Assembly: GCF_027744825.2 (NCBI RefSeq)
Contig: NC_071347.1
Span: forward strand, 19,478,001 to 19,542,000
DNA: 64,000 nt
Direction: 5' to 3'
Origin: Synchiropus splendidus
Lineage: Eukaryota; Chordata; Actinopteri; Syngnathiformes; Callionymidae
In this document: piece after piece, positions 51,201-63,333 of the stretch
Layout of the letters: every line of letters begins with the position of its first letter
Position numbering within the stretch: position 1 is the first letter of the stretch
Notes under the pieces: generated by a model
Told to the model about the DNA's origin: nothing
The model's database searches: none
Seen by the model: only the letters and a program-made list of their open reading frames with translations
Made by a program: the position numbers and the translations under genes

Positions 51201-53937
51201 ACCTAGTTGCTGTCACACTAGTGTCGAGCCTCGACTGGCCACTGGAATGAAAGTGTGTGATGGCATGTGAAGTGGAAAAAGCCCACGTGCAATCTGGCCA
51301 ACACACAGTGCTGCACACACACGTGATGCTTCTAGCATCTGACAAGTGTGGTGGGTGTTGCTTTGAGTCAAAGATAATGATCGATGAAACGTGTGAGAAG
51401 CCTGCGGGTCATGAAATATCAAAGTACATGTGCTTCAGTTGACACCATCGTGGTGACACTTATTTCAGAGTGATGAGAATCAACAGCTTTAAGAGGAAGA
51501 ACACCCAACGTCTGCTGTCATGATAACGCCTCAGCACCACAGTCACGATGAACAGACACCAGAGGAAAGTCAGGGACTGCACTTTGTGGTCTTCAAACAC
51601 TCTGTACCGTGTGAAAACACACTGATACACAAGCTGAATGTAGCTGAGGTTTTAAGCACGACTGAAGGTACATTAGGGTTGAAGGCTGAAGAAGCCGGCT
51701 GGGCCTCAAAGTGGAACACAAAGTTGTTTTGAAAGTCTTTCACACCATTTCACACTGTTTCGTAATGAGAAAACAAACGGTTATATATATTTGATGACCC
51801 AATTTATTTAGGTATTTTGAGTGATTCAGGGTCAGTGATGGAGGACAAGGTTGGTTGCAGGGAGTGGAAGGAAAATATCATAATAAATATGTATTAAAAA
51901 TATATATATATATTAAATAAAATAATATTATAATGTTATTAAAAAGAGTATATATACTATTAATGCTCAAACATTGCTGAAAAAATAGGTTTTGATTTAC
52001 AAATTGCATATTTAAAATGCTACAAAATAAATATACATTTAATAAGGAATGACGTCTCCTGCTCATTCTCCAATACTGGAGCTGATCACTGGGCAAAGAT
52101 TTGCGCGCACTCCTCTATATGGCCAGTGGGAGGAAATCAGAGTGCACAGTCAAGCTGTGAACCTGTGAGCTGCTTCAAGCTGAAGTGGAAGCTACGTCCT
52201 GTGGTGCTGCAGCCTGTAATGTTGTTCTGAAAAATGTGTTCCAGGTTGCACGGGAGATACCATGAACTGGCTCCACATCTTGTGCCAATGGACTACACCA
52301 ACGACCCGGACTGCAAATTACCTCTCGCGTTGATCGTCAACATGCCAGAGTTGAAGGTAAACCATGTTTTTTGTTTGTTGTCTGCCTTGTTGACTGCCAT
52401 CAGTCACCACCATCACACACATTCTCCTGCACTCCGACACCAAATCAATACACTTCGGCGGGACGCCATTGATTAGCAGCTGTCCACGTCACTGATCTGG
52501 CTGCTCCACTGTGTGCCATCTCATGGAAGTCAATGGGCTGTGAAACATTTACAGCAGGAGTCCAAGCGTCTCACGGCCAGAAGTGCTGGCCCTTCCCAGT
52601 GGGGGCATCTTGTGCTGTACCCTACAGTTCAGAGAGACTACAGCATTCTTCTGCTGACATTTATGGTTTTCTCTCACTGACTCACTCCTGTGGCTTGTTT
52701 GTGAGAGCTGGTGTCACGAAGCGTTCAGGAGTGTGATGCTACAGCTCACAGCTTTGCATCTGTATCTGCATCTGTAGTGTGATGAGACGCTTATTAAAAA
52801 AGAAAAGAGAACTTGACTGTTTCTGCACTACTTTACCAGACAAACCTGTGATGTCGAATGAAAAAAAGACAAAAAGAAAAAAATAAATTAATACAAAAAT
52901 AAAAACTGGACAAAAATACCAAATAAAGTACAGTAATTTCCGGACTATAACAATTTACTTTTTCGTCACGTCTGAAACCTGCAGCTTATACAACGACGTG
53001 GCTAATATATGGATTTTTACAGGTGTCGTGCTGCCGATATATCGAGCCTCGTCACATCAAACCGATGAAATCACAGGCCTTTTATTGACCATAAAGCGCT
53101 CAAAATTTTCGCCTGCGTGTCCGCAGCTCTGCCCACAGAGCCAACCTCCCGGAGGACTGGAAACAAGAAGCAGCAGCTGAGACCGGCTGTGGTGTCGGAA
53201 TTTGGCACAATTTTGGTGAATTTGGTGAAAACAGCGCATTTTGAGTGCTTTAGGAAACAGATAAACCGATAAAGGAAACTCATTCAGTCACAATGTAATG
53301 TCGAAATGTGACATCCAGAACTGGCCATGTTCCATCTCTGATTTTACTTGTTTGAAGGCAAAAATGATTCGCACCAAGTGACACTGACTTCTGAGGAGCA
53401 TCATGTTGTTGTCATGTCTACAGGAAAATCCGTTTCGCAACAGAATAGTGGAGTCGTTCTCAGAGGACGGGATGGGGAACCTCAGCTTCAACGAATTCGT
53501 GGACATGTTCTCCGTCCTCAGTGAAATGGCTCCGAGGGAGCTGAAGGCCATCTACGCCTTCAAGATATACGGTGAGTGGGAAGACGTTCCAGCAGTGAAG
53601 CGACATGAAGCAGCTTCGTAGTGACGCCGTCCTCTCGCAGATTTCAACGTGGATAACTACCTCTGCAAGGAGGACCTGGAGAAGACCCTGAATAAGCTGA
53701 CCAAGGAGGAGCTGACGCAAGAGGAGGTGGAGCTGGTGTGTGAGAAGGCCATCGAAGAAGCCGACTTGGACGGAGACAACAAGCTCTCCTTTGCAGACTT
53801 TGAAAACATGATCACAAGGGCTCCTGATTTCTTAAGGTGAAGATGACTACTTTAAAACTACTGTTGTTCAGTAAGCGACCCAGCTTCCTACCTTCTCTCT
53901 CTTCTCTGACTGCAGCACCTTCCACATTCGCATTTGA
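48257..53937 (+). CDS. cib2: Calcium and integrin-binding protein 2 (CIB2), 6 exons, complete
   Basis: EF-hand calcium/magnesium sensor that binds integrin tails and is a subunit of the hair-cell mechanotransduction complex; human mutations are linked to deafness. Exons: 48257-48307, 50031-50065, 52245-52356, 53424-53571, 53641-53836, 53916-53937, giving 187 aa, the exact human length. Start MGNKQTIFT carries an N-myristoylation-type glycine. Metal sites: [12 protein letters not shown] and [12 protein letters not shown], both with Asp at position 12 as usual in CIB proteins. The C-terminus STFHIRI is the CIB2 signature. Neighbours sh2d7 and tbc1d2b follow the human order. Confidence 0.97.
52930..53280 (+). 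mobile_element. MITE copy C (cib2 intron 3), partial
   Basis: Begins CAGTAATTTCCGGACTATAA and shares GAGCCTCGTCACATCA, CGCTCAAAAT and GAAGCAGCAGCTGAGACC with the 21.5-kb copy. The far end is missing. Confidence 0.75.
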
Positions 53938-54346
53938 GCGACGCCACCGCCAGTGTCGGCCTGCCAATCTTCCATCCATCTGATCTGCCTCTCTCCGCCG
54001 CGACCCTCATGCACACACTTCAGACGTACCACGTTGTGCTTTACTCTCAGGATTACTTTCTGGTAGATTTGCTTCCCTCCCCATGAGACTCGCCACGTAC
54101 CAAAGGGCTCGTCGGAATAGCTGAGGTGCATTTTTGCTTCTGAATCCAGTAATGCATAAAAAGGTGGTCTACCTGCCGCGGGATCATGCAAAAGGGCCTC
54201 TCCTCTGCTCGTAGCTTGTGTGTGGAACATAATGACAATCGTATCTCTATCCTTCTCAGTTCCATGAAGGGCTCCAGAAGCTTCATGATTCGACCGTCAC
54301 GTCTGTCTGCTGGACCTTTGAAGTTTGAAGGGCTGTACTTGTTTTG

Positions 54347-54352
54347 AATAAA
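54347..54352 (+). terminator. Polyadenylation signal of cib2
   Basis: AATAAA about 410 bp after the cib2 stop codon, in TTTTGAATAAAGTTTCC. Confidence 0.6.
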
Positions 54353-54738
54353 GTTTCCTGGGAGCTGGGCCTGACGCCAGATTTATGGCTGGGTTTCTGT
54401 CTGCGCAGCACTGCTGGTGATGAAGAGGCGTGCGCTGTAAAGATTGTGAGGCAGCAGCGGGATCATAGCGCTGACTCAGCCTTGATTCCATCATGCACAC
54501 GCAGTTAATTGTCATCGCGCGGTGAGCTGTTCGATGAGGGCGAGAGAATGGAAGTATTGGGGTTCACTGTATTCCTAGGAAGCTCCTCTCCACGAATCAC
54601 ATCAGTAGAAATTCAGTATTTATCGCATTACTTTTTGGTCACATTTCTTTCAGTGAAAAAAAGAGGAGTGTCTGTTTTTTAAAATTTATCTCTGTAGTTA
54701 TTGCCTGTTTCTTACCATGTAAGAAATAGCTTTTTTCC

Positions 54739-54739
<1 letters not shown>

Positions 54740-54770
<31 letters not shown>

Positions 54771-54788
54771 AATAATAATAATAATAAA
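54740..54788. repeat. (ATT)n(AAT)n palindromic microsatellite
   Basis: About nine ATT units run directly into about six AAT units, forming a self-complementary stem. Confidence 0.95.
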
Positions 54789-55049
54789 TTGTTTATTTTA
54801 AGTATTTTCTAAACGTGGATATCTAGCTATAAGAGAACTAGATTTAAAAAATTGAATTGATGAACTGATAATAGGATTTATGATGAATTAATCTCGATCA
54901 TGATATTTGATTCCAGAAAGATCCGATTTAAGTTGAAGCTTTACCATCATCAGTTGCAACAGTGATGAGTGATGTTTTGGTGAAGACAGCAAATTGTATA
55001 ATGTGAAGCTCTAACCAATGTTAAAATAAAGTAGGTCTGACAGTAGACA

Positions 55050-55165
55050 AAAATCTTCATCTCAATTAATCACACTGGAGCTGAGTTAACGCATTAATCA
55101 TGAGTTAACTCAGATTTAGAGATTAAATTGAGATTAAAATTTTAATCTTGTGACAGCACTAGGAA
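55050..55165. mobile_element. Third TTAACTC-type repeat fragment
   Basis: CTGAGTTAACGCATTAATCA, TGAGTTAACTCAG and TTAATCTTGTGACAGCAC match the ends of the elements near 3.7 and 10.2 kb. Confidence 0.5.
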
Positions 55166-55572
55166 AAAGCTTTGGATGTGAGTTATTTGCATGACGGGGT
55201 TTATTCTGATGTCAGTTTGTGTCCTCAGATATATTTAATTCATGTTTTTGTGTTGACTAACAAAACCATTATCTGTGCTTCTTATCTTTTTTTTTTTTAT
55301 TACATGAACTGCATCCAAAAAATATACACTATATAGATGAATAAATGTGAGAAATCTCTTCAAGGGAAAGTAGTTTAAACTACAAGCTGATCTGTAAGTC
55401 CTTCACTGAGCTACAAAGGGGATTCATTTTGGGGTAGTTGTGCTTCAAAAAAACAGTTTTATTGTTTCTTTAAAAAAGAAAAATATTGTTTGGAGATGGA
55501 CTTTGCTGTCATGTGGCATTTTACAGAAACAGAGGTAGTGTCAGAAACGTGGCCTTCAGGAGATGGATGTGG

Positions 55573-58500
55573 TCACTGCTTCTTCTTGGCTTCAGCGAAG
55601 AGCCGCTTCCACTTGTGAATCTGGATAGAACAACAGCGTTGACTGACATGGAGGACAGACACTTGTATACCTGATGTTCTATATTCTGTATGTAGACAAC
55701 AATTAGGGGAGCAAACATGAGTTTTTTTTACTTAGGATGGAATTTGATGGAATCAATCACACACTGGTGACTCACTAAGCAGGTCAATGACCACGACTTA
55801 TCAATGCTCAATGGAAGAGAGTTGGAAAATCAACCACTAAAAATAAGACGCTTGAATGACAATGGAAAATGAAACTTAAATTGAGTTGCAATACTAACCA
55901 TTGACCTCCAGAGGGCGCTGCTATTTTTTGGTTTGATGTCCTCCAAAGACTCATAAGTGTTGGAATCGTTGCTGACTGCTTCTTCTTCAGGGACCGTCTC
56001 GTATGTGCCTCGCCTGGCGCCGCTGAAAGCTTCGGCGTACACCGGTTCTCCCTGCGACCTCTCGGCCCGTGGAGGCCACCCCAGTTGCTCATAGCTCCCC
56101 CTGAGACCCAGGTGGTCCAGGCTGTAGCTGCAGGCCTCTCTGCTCCGCCGGTCCGTCTGGCCCGGCGCCGGCACGCTGTTCTCTGTCCGTCTGACGGTCT
56201 TGGGTGAATGTCTCGGCTGTGAGTTGGGCGGAGCACTGAGCCTGTAAGTCTCACTGCCGTCAAAGTTCGTGTCCAGGACAGGAAGCGACCTGCTCCGGCA
56301 GTCCACCAGCGGGTTGTACTTCCGGAGAATCAGATCCTGGCTGGACCTGTCGGCCTTCTTGTTCTTCTTCCTCAGCTGGGCGTACACCACCTTATCCGGC
56401 TCACCACTTGGCGAAGTCTCCAGGGCTTTTCTCAGTGGCAAAGGTGGCGTTTCCTGTTTTTCAAATCTCCTTCCTGTCAGCGAGGCCGCCGGCTCGGCTG
56501 TTCTGTGGCTCGGCGGCGGCGTGGGCGGCTGCCTCGCGTGCTGCTTCCTCACCACTCCTCTGCTGCTGACCGCAGGCCTCTTGTCGGTGAAAATCCTGTC
56601 GTATATCTCCTCGTTGCTGCACTGCTTGGACGGCAGCTCCAGTGAGTCACTCAGCAGAGCAGAGCGCATTGCTCTAAGGTCAGCGCCTCACCTGGCAGTA
56701 CGGCGACGTGAGATACTCCCCGAACGGCTCGATGGCTCTTTGCTTGTAGAAGTCGATCAAGTCTCCCAGAGTGTTGTGACTGGCTGGGTCCCCGGCGATG
56801 ACAAACTGTCCGCAGGCCTTCTGGCTGATCACAAAGTGGCGACAGCGATCTCCCCCTCTGAGTGACGAGAAGGAAGACGTGGTTTAGGGAGCACGAGTGG
56901 AGAGACGGCGCGAGCGCTGAAGGAGCTAGAGTGACCGTCTGATGCCGCGAAAATATAAGACTCAAGGCTCTGATGGCCTCTGCTTGTGAAGACCTTAACC
57001 TGGTTTGAGTTAAAAACTGCACTGCCAAAAAGGGACAAGATGAAAGCACTTATTCTGAGTAAATATGAGCTTCAAACAAGTGTTGGTTTGATCTCGCCAC
57101 CATTTCACTTGACAAGATTTCTTGAATTAAGATTAGCATATCAAGAAATGAGATGTAAAAATGACGCTAAAAAAGGTATGTTTACTTAAAATGCCACTTT
57201 TGACTGCCCAAAAATTAGTATAATATGCTAAATGTAAACATGAAATAGCATAATTTTGCATAATGTTGTATGTAATGTAATGTAGCCCCAAAATAGAAAT
57301 AAATTACTGTTTGAAGAGTTGTGATATGGCTGTAGCTCAACAGGCTTGAAATGAGGGTAATATTAACACTTAAATTCAGCGACTTGCATTTGTGACTACA
57401 TTTTAAAACAAGGTTTACTTTAATATGATTGAAACAGGGATATAAAATGTCGTATTTCTTCAGTTATTAACCTCAGTTTAAGATTTCCTGTCTATTATTG
57501 ACATAAAAGACAAAGTAATGCTTGCGTCAAGATTTTCAACTTCGAAAACTATAGTGTTTTAACCAGTAAAGAACCACATTATTTACAGTGTGGGACTTCA
57601 TTAAAAATCACTTTGAATTGAGGTTTTGAAATGTATTTGTTATAATTTAATATTTGAGAGCAGAATGATGAACTTTCAGCTGAACCTTTACATCAGGTCA
57701 AACATCATGGAAGTGGATGGAAGTGCTCCAGTGAGGAGACCACTCTGCTGCCACAAGTGCACTGAACTTCTAGTTCTGCTTATTAAACTTAAAGCGATCA
57801 TCACCACCACCTCCACCTCATCTAGAAATGCTCGCAGAACCTTTAAAGTTGGAGGTTAAAAATCACATTTCTCCAGTGAACACAGCTGATGGTTCCTTTT
57901 GCTTTGAATCTTACTGTGATACAGCGAGTCTAAAGTCCACCCTGCTAACTTGTCCTGGTCGTCCGCTGCCTCTTACCCAGCACGGGCTCCTACAGCCATG
58001 ACACTCTCAGAGCTCGGGAGCCACTTTAAAGCCCCTCTATTGTTAAATAATGTTTCATTTGTTTGAGTTGTTTCACTTCTTTGTTTCTACAGGAAGACCA
58101 CCTGACACTGTAAGTTTCCACAGGACATATCACAGCTGGGGGCCACAGTAGGAGCCAACCTGCCCATATAAAGGGCTGATGGAGCCACTATGAAGACACC
58201 GATTCATCCTCCATATTCACCAAAGTACTTTTACTACAACTGCAGATTTGTTCTACCCAACCTTTAGGTTAAATAGTGAATACTTTAGCTGTTGAAAATG
58301 TTTGTACACCATACTCGCTTCAATAATACTGTGTTAGATCGATAAGTCGTGAGAAGAAAGTACTGTCGGATTGAAAGTCCTACAACCTTTTATTTCAACA
58401 CAACCTCATACTGTGATACAACGTCGCTTGTTAGCATCCGACTCTGTTCCGGTGTGGTGTCAGTGTTGTGTGTTTTCACAGACTGAAAACTATCTGAACC

Positions 58501-58950
58501 TCCGGCCACCTCTGCTCCACGATGAGAGCGATGAGATCGAACTGCTGGGATTTAATGTCGGAAGTGTCGGGCTGTTGTTCACATGTAAACACTCACTTGT
58601 AGGTGAGAATGTATCCAATGGTTTTGTCGCTGAGGCGGATCAGGAAACAGCCCAGCTCCTTGTCTTTCAGGATCTCCTCTGCTTCTCTGTGGATGAACCA
58701 AAACATGTCAGTCCTCCACCTCAAACACTGACGATGAACAGCCAAGTCTCATGGACAGAACTGTGGCAGGGCTACATCGTACATTCATCGCAATATGCAT
58801 TTGGTGGACTTACTTCCTGCAAACAAAGCCGAGGAACCAGGTGGGGAAGAAGCCATTTTGGCACATTTGCGTCACTTGGCTCTCGATGAACCATCTGAAG
58901 GTGAGTTCCTTGCTCTGGCTGAGAGAGTCTGTCGGCCCCTGAGGCTCCAT
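55573..58950 (-). CDS. sh2d7: SH2 domain-containing protein 7 (SH2D7), about 387 aa
   Basis: Cytoplasmic SH2 adaptor. Coding exons: 58950-58814, 58686-58597, 56857-56692, about 56621-55899, 55620-55573. Upstream WFIESQVTQMCQNGFFPTWF matches the SH2D7 lead-in. The SH2 domain spans about residues 35-127 and contains FLIRLSDKTIGYILTYK and RCRHFVISQ, with the FLIR arginine as the phosphotyrosine-binding residue. The tail is disordered and has Tyr sites (EEIYDRIF, VVYAQLRKKNKK, GTYETVPEEE, NTYESLED). The acceptor of the large exon is not certain: 56621 gives a 70-bp intron, 56636 a 55-bp one, both in frame. The last exon adds IHKWKRLFAEAKKKQ. A 5' non-coding exon probably ends at 59681. Confidence 0.85.
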
Positions 58951-59116
58951 CTTCTCCTGCACACATAATGTGAAGATTTGAATGCTGCACTTTTGTTTTT
59001 TTTATATTATTTTCATAGTTTTTCTCCTCTCTGTTTTGGCTTAAAATATTGTATGAACTTCACAGTATTATCTGTGAAAGTTTGCATTTTTTATTTTGGC
59101 TAGTAGTAATATATTC

Positions 59117-59172
59117 TATATATATATATTAAAAATATATATATATATGTATATGTATATGTATGTATGTAA

Positions 59173-59221
<49 letters not shown>

Positions 59222-59222
59222 T
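59117..59222. repeat. Compound (TA)n/(GA)n microsatellite in sh2d7 intron 1
   Basis: TA and TATG repeats followed by about 12 GA units. Confidence 0.95.
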
Positions 59223-59680
59223 ATGAAGAAATACAGAATGTGGATAAATTAAAAATATTGGATATTAGAAATATAAATATTAACGTTTCTACTTCTTTTA
59301 CTTATTAATATTATGATTGATTGCATTCCTGTAATTCAATATTGTATTGTTTTCAGGTGACAGGAAACTGCACATTGATGTGGTCTTTCGATGAAGGAAA
59401 TGTTGAGCAAAGAAATGAGAGTAAACATGTTTTTTTGCAGCTATTTTAGTACATTTTTGAATGATATTTTTACACGTTTGTTTTTTATTCTTCTTTTTTT
59501 AACCCTAGAGGCAGCAAATATTTAAGAAGGGTTCTTCAAAATCAACACCCTGGTTAGTAAGAAAAAGACAGCTGCTACAGGAAGTTTCACTTCCACTTAT
59601 ATTTTTATAAATCAAAATTTCAACTTATTTCGTTTCCAAGTTTTGTTTAATCTCGAAATATATCCAGAGAATGTCCTTAC

Positions 59681-59740
59681 CTTTACAGAAGAGGTCGTTG
59701 ATTTGAAGTCGTGACGCACTGAAGCCGCGTCCCTCACTTT
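59681..59740 (-). other. Possible 5' non-coding exon of sh2d7
   Basis: On the minus strand the segment ends CTGTAAAG followed by the donor gtaagg. The coding exon beginning with ATG at 58950 has an acceptor (tgtgcag) six bases before the ATG. No ATG was seen in the joined upstream frame. The 5' edge is a guess. Confidence 0.45.
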
Positions 59741-62632
59741 AGACTGTGGTTGTGATTTCAGCTTTATTGTAACGGTTCACTTAAGAAGCTCTGCGCCTCC
59801 CCGGGGACTGAAGCACATGCTGCTTGGTTTTCACACTTTTTTCCACTGACTCGGAAAGAAGCGACTCTCATTTGCATCATGTAAAGTCACTGTCAAAGCT
59901 TCCTGAAGTGGAATGGAAAGTCTACGGTAGAAAGATTTTGTGGTCAGCGTGCACACAAGTGCACGTAGAGACTGTTGCCATGGTAATGAAAAAAAGCGTT
60001 CACTGTGCAAAGGAATGGAAAAATCCTTAGAGAAAGGCAAAGATGTTGTCTAAACCTTCCAAAAATAGACCTTCTGACTCCGACCTGATTTGTCGGGAGA
60101 ATAATCGCTGACTTTTGGTCCGCGATGAGCAACAACGCCCTGCACAGGGGAACATGACCGTGGTGGTGGGGGAGGGTTGGCGTGATGAGCAAATGGATAA
60201 AGTTACAAAAACAAACTGACTCTTGGTTTCCAACAGACAACAATCATGACACACAATGTGGTGTACCTCAGGGGTCATATTCAGGGCCTCTGCAGGCTGT
60301 CCCCACTTCAGGAAAAAAGACCAAAATAAATGAAAAAATATGAATTGTAATTTATTCTAAATCAATCAACATCACTTTTCTGATAACCCACATTATCTTT
60401 TCACCCAAGAAAATCAGGATGAGCACGTGAAGCACGCAATCCTGCGACAATGCATCGGACCTCAAATTCAAAGGTTAGTTTTTGGCTCTTGAATATTTTT
60501 GTGGCAGCGTGAAGGTTTGAATCCAGCTTGAGGGATCCCTGTGCTCGGAGTGAACCTGGGAACTTTCCATTAGATGTTATGCATTCCCCCATACTTGTTT
60601 CCACTCTGGTTTCCTCCCACTGCCGAAGGCTACATCCACACAGAGATTCATCTTTTTCTGTCCGATATTTTTCCAGAAAAAGTGATCCATAAATCCAAAT
60701 GGAGTTGATCCGTTTGCAAAGGAACTAAGATGATGCATTACATGCACCTGGCCTACAGGAGGCGCTGTAGCACTCAGCGGATGAAGACGATGGCAAGGCG
60801 CCTGCTTGTTTACAAGCCTGAGCACTAAGCATCATTACCTTTAGAACCTGAGCATGGAAACAGACAAAGTGGAAAGACTCTTTGCAACTTTTATTTTGAA
60901 AAGCAAATCACGATGAAGTGAATTCATGTCATCCAGATACGAACATTCACTTGAAACTTATTTTTTTGCGTCTAATTTAAAAAGCTAAAACAGGTGTGTG
61001 ATGCAAATGATGTCTCATAACATGTAGCTAAGTCAGTATCGACGCTTCCTGCTAAGGGCAGCAACAAGGCTTACTAAACACCCTTAACAGACATGTTATC
61101 TGCAAAATTTCGGTAAGATTCAAGTCGATGTGAGTGTCTTGCTTGTGAAAATAAAAGTGAAATAGATGTTAAATAAGTGTGCGCTTCTCAACTGCCGAGT
61201 GTTACTACTGTATTGTTTGCTGTTATTGTTCTGAAGTGGCCACATCCGGTGAGGGACAGATATGAGACATGTATCTAGTGTTATTAAATGTGTGCACCCT
61301 CAGACCAAGTATTTTTTAATGAAAAACAAAATGGATTTGTGTGGAAGAAATGATGAGAAATTGTCTGTTTTTATAGATTGTACTCCATAGCAAGCCAGAC
61401 AGCGACAGTAGTTCACTCTTTCATGGGGTGTATTTTTATAAAGATGTTCATTCACTTGTTCAGGCGGCTGTTGGCAGACATTTTCAAATACACCCTCTTT
61501 TTCTTTGCTTAACTATTGCAGTGTCATCGTGAACCATACCTTTGTTTTTGCCTAGGAAGTGTATCCTGCTCTGATGCTCAGTGGATCCCTACTGCAGGCC
61601 TTTATTAAATGTCTTCTTGTTTGCCTCTTGAGAAGTTGACATGTGACATTAACCACAAATCGGTGAAGTTCCAGATGTAGCAACCTGTGAAGCGATTCTT
61701 GCACAGATCCTGTGCAAATGCAAATGATGAATGCAGCAAATGCTGCATTAGAGTGATGGGGTGCACGGGTTTTTCTGTTGTCATTTTATTTTTGCTAGCA
61801 ATTTTCAGTTTGAGTTATATTTGATATTTCTATCTGTACTCTATGGGTAAAGAATCAGTAAAAATATATATATATAATTAAAAAAGGTAAAATTGTGCAT
61901 ATTGTGGGCCCTGAGAATAGCGTTTTATAGTTTGAGATATTATGTTTGAATCTGCCTCATTTTCGCTGGGTTTAAAGGTCAGATGTCGCTAAATGTCTGT
62001 TTTTGAAGTGTTTCAAAAGAGACGTTTTCGACAGGGTGAAATGTGTGGGAGGCCCAACCGTTCCACCTGAAAACCTTCACACCATGTAAATGAAATACAA
62101 CTGAACTCTTTCATGTCAAGTCTCTTAATGCAAGAAAAGCCAAACAAGTCTTGCCTACCTGTCTAGACATCTGAAGGTCAGATACCGAGAAGAAAAAGCC
62201 AAAACTTTAGTTAAGGTCTCTTGGTTTCTTTTAAAACTTTAACATATTAAAATTAAACTTTTAAGTTAAAAACACATGGATTGAAATGTAATGCTCCAAG
62301 TTACCTTGGTCAGTCGTTTGTTACATAAAATGTTTCTTCTTCACAGACTATTTTTAACAATTTGCTTCACACTTTTTCTTCCTTTCGCGGTACAGAGCGC
62401 CATCATCGTCATGTGGCCAGAAGGTAGTAAGGTAGTAATCCCAGTGGCTGAATTGATGTTCAATTCATTTCGTCATATTCATTTGCACTGAATTTTTAAA
62501 AGATTAATTCTCATCGTTGTTTGTTTTTTTACACTGCATTTGTAGCATAGATTTGTTTAACACTGATTTTTTAAGCTGAATTACAATGAATGTTTGTATG
62601 TACATAAACACTGCATCACACCGATATTTTCG

Positions 62633-62663
<31 letters not shown>

Positions 62664-62991
62664 ACAGAAGGTTGGATGGATAGATAGATAGATAGATAGA
62701 TAGATACTTTATTACCTCCCACACACATCTGGAGTGCCAACCACAGTCAGATACTTAAAGCTTCGAGATGAGTCTGAGTTGTGGTCTCTAGAAATGTAGT
62801 TGGTAAACAGCACCATCTGTTGCCCAAACTACTGGTAAACAGTACCATCTGTTGCCCAAAGTGCGCAGCACAGCTTAGTCTCGCCCGGCGAACGACATTT
62901 CCCATGGTCCTCTGCGCCGCCAGCCAGTCATGCGGATGGGAACGGGAGTGGGCATCCGCTGGGCTGCACTCAACACAAACTCCGTGGAACG
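59741..62991. other. Divergent gap between sh2d7 and tbc1d2b
   Basis: 3.2 kb with no recognised gene. It contains a repeat piece near 60500-60630 (GGTTTGAATCC and GGTTTCCTCCCACTGCC, also seen near 2165 and 28600), a TAGA microsatellite and the tbc1d2b promoter. Confidence 0.65.
62634..62706. repeat. (TAGA)n microsatellite at a LINE-like tail
   Basis: Two TAGA blocks followed by TACTTTATTACCTCCC, the reverse complement of a common LINE 3' end (GGGAGGTAATAAAGTA). Confidence 0.85.
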
Positions 62992-63333
62992 ATGCACGAA
63001 GAGGAGGATGGCGCCGACACCAACTCTTGCTCGGCTCCTCGAATCGTCCCCGCCAGGTCCGTGGACGTGGCGGAGCTGGAGGGGGCGAAGGAGCAGGCCT
63101 CCAAACTGTGCGGCTACTTGAGCAAACTGTCCGGCAAGGGGCCTCTGAGGGGCTACAAGCCGAGGTGGTTCGTCTACGACCCGAGGAAATGCTACTTGTA
63201 TTACTTCAAGACGCCGCAGGACGTGCTGCCACTCGGGCACATCGAGATCCACGACGCGTGTTTCAGTTACGACGTGGAGGGGGAAGAGGGTCAGTTCGAC
63301 ATCCGCACGGCTGGGAAGGAGTTTCTGCTCAAG
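62992..63333 (+). CDS. tbc1d2b: TBC1 domain family member 2B, first exon only (gene runs off right edge)
   Basis: This exon encodes the first 114 aa of a Rab GTPase-activating protein. It is an acidic leader followed by most of a PH domain (CGYLSKLSGKGPLRGYKPRW, CYLYYFKTPQDVLPLGHIEI, ACFSYDVEGEEGQFDIRTAG) and ends at an AAG/gtgaga donor. The rest of the PH domain, the coiled coil and the TBC domain lie beyond position 64000. TBC1D2B is preferred over TBC1D2 because of LSGKGPLRGY and because it is the next gene after SH2D7 in human. The ATG at 62992 is the first in this frame. No second exon was recognised before the window ends. Confidence 0.9.

Larger units (their letters stand above)
53938..55572. 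other. Convergent gap between cib2 and sh2d7
   Basis: cib2 3' UTR with polyadenylation signal, an ATT/AAT palindromic microsatellite and a TTAACTC-type repeat piece; no gene recognised. Confidence 0.7.

Noticed and set aside
62930..63121. Earlier ATG (62930) as the tbc1d2b start
   Set aside because: It is in a different frame from the PH domain; the first ATG in the PH frame is at 62992.
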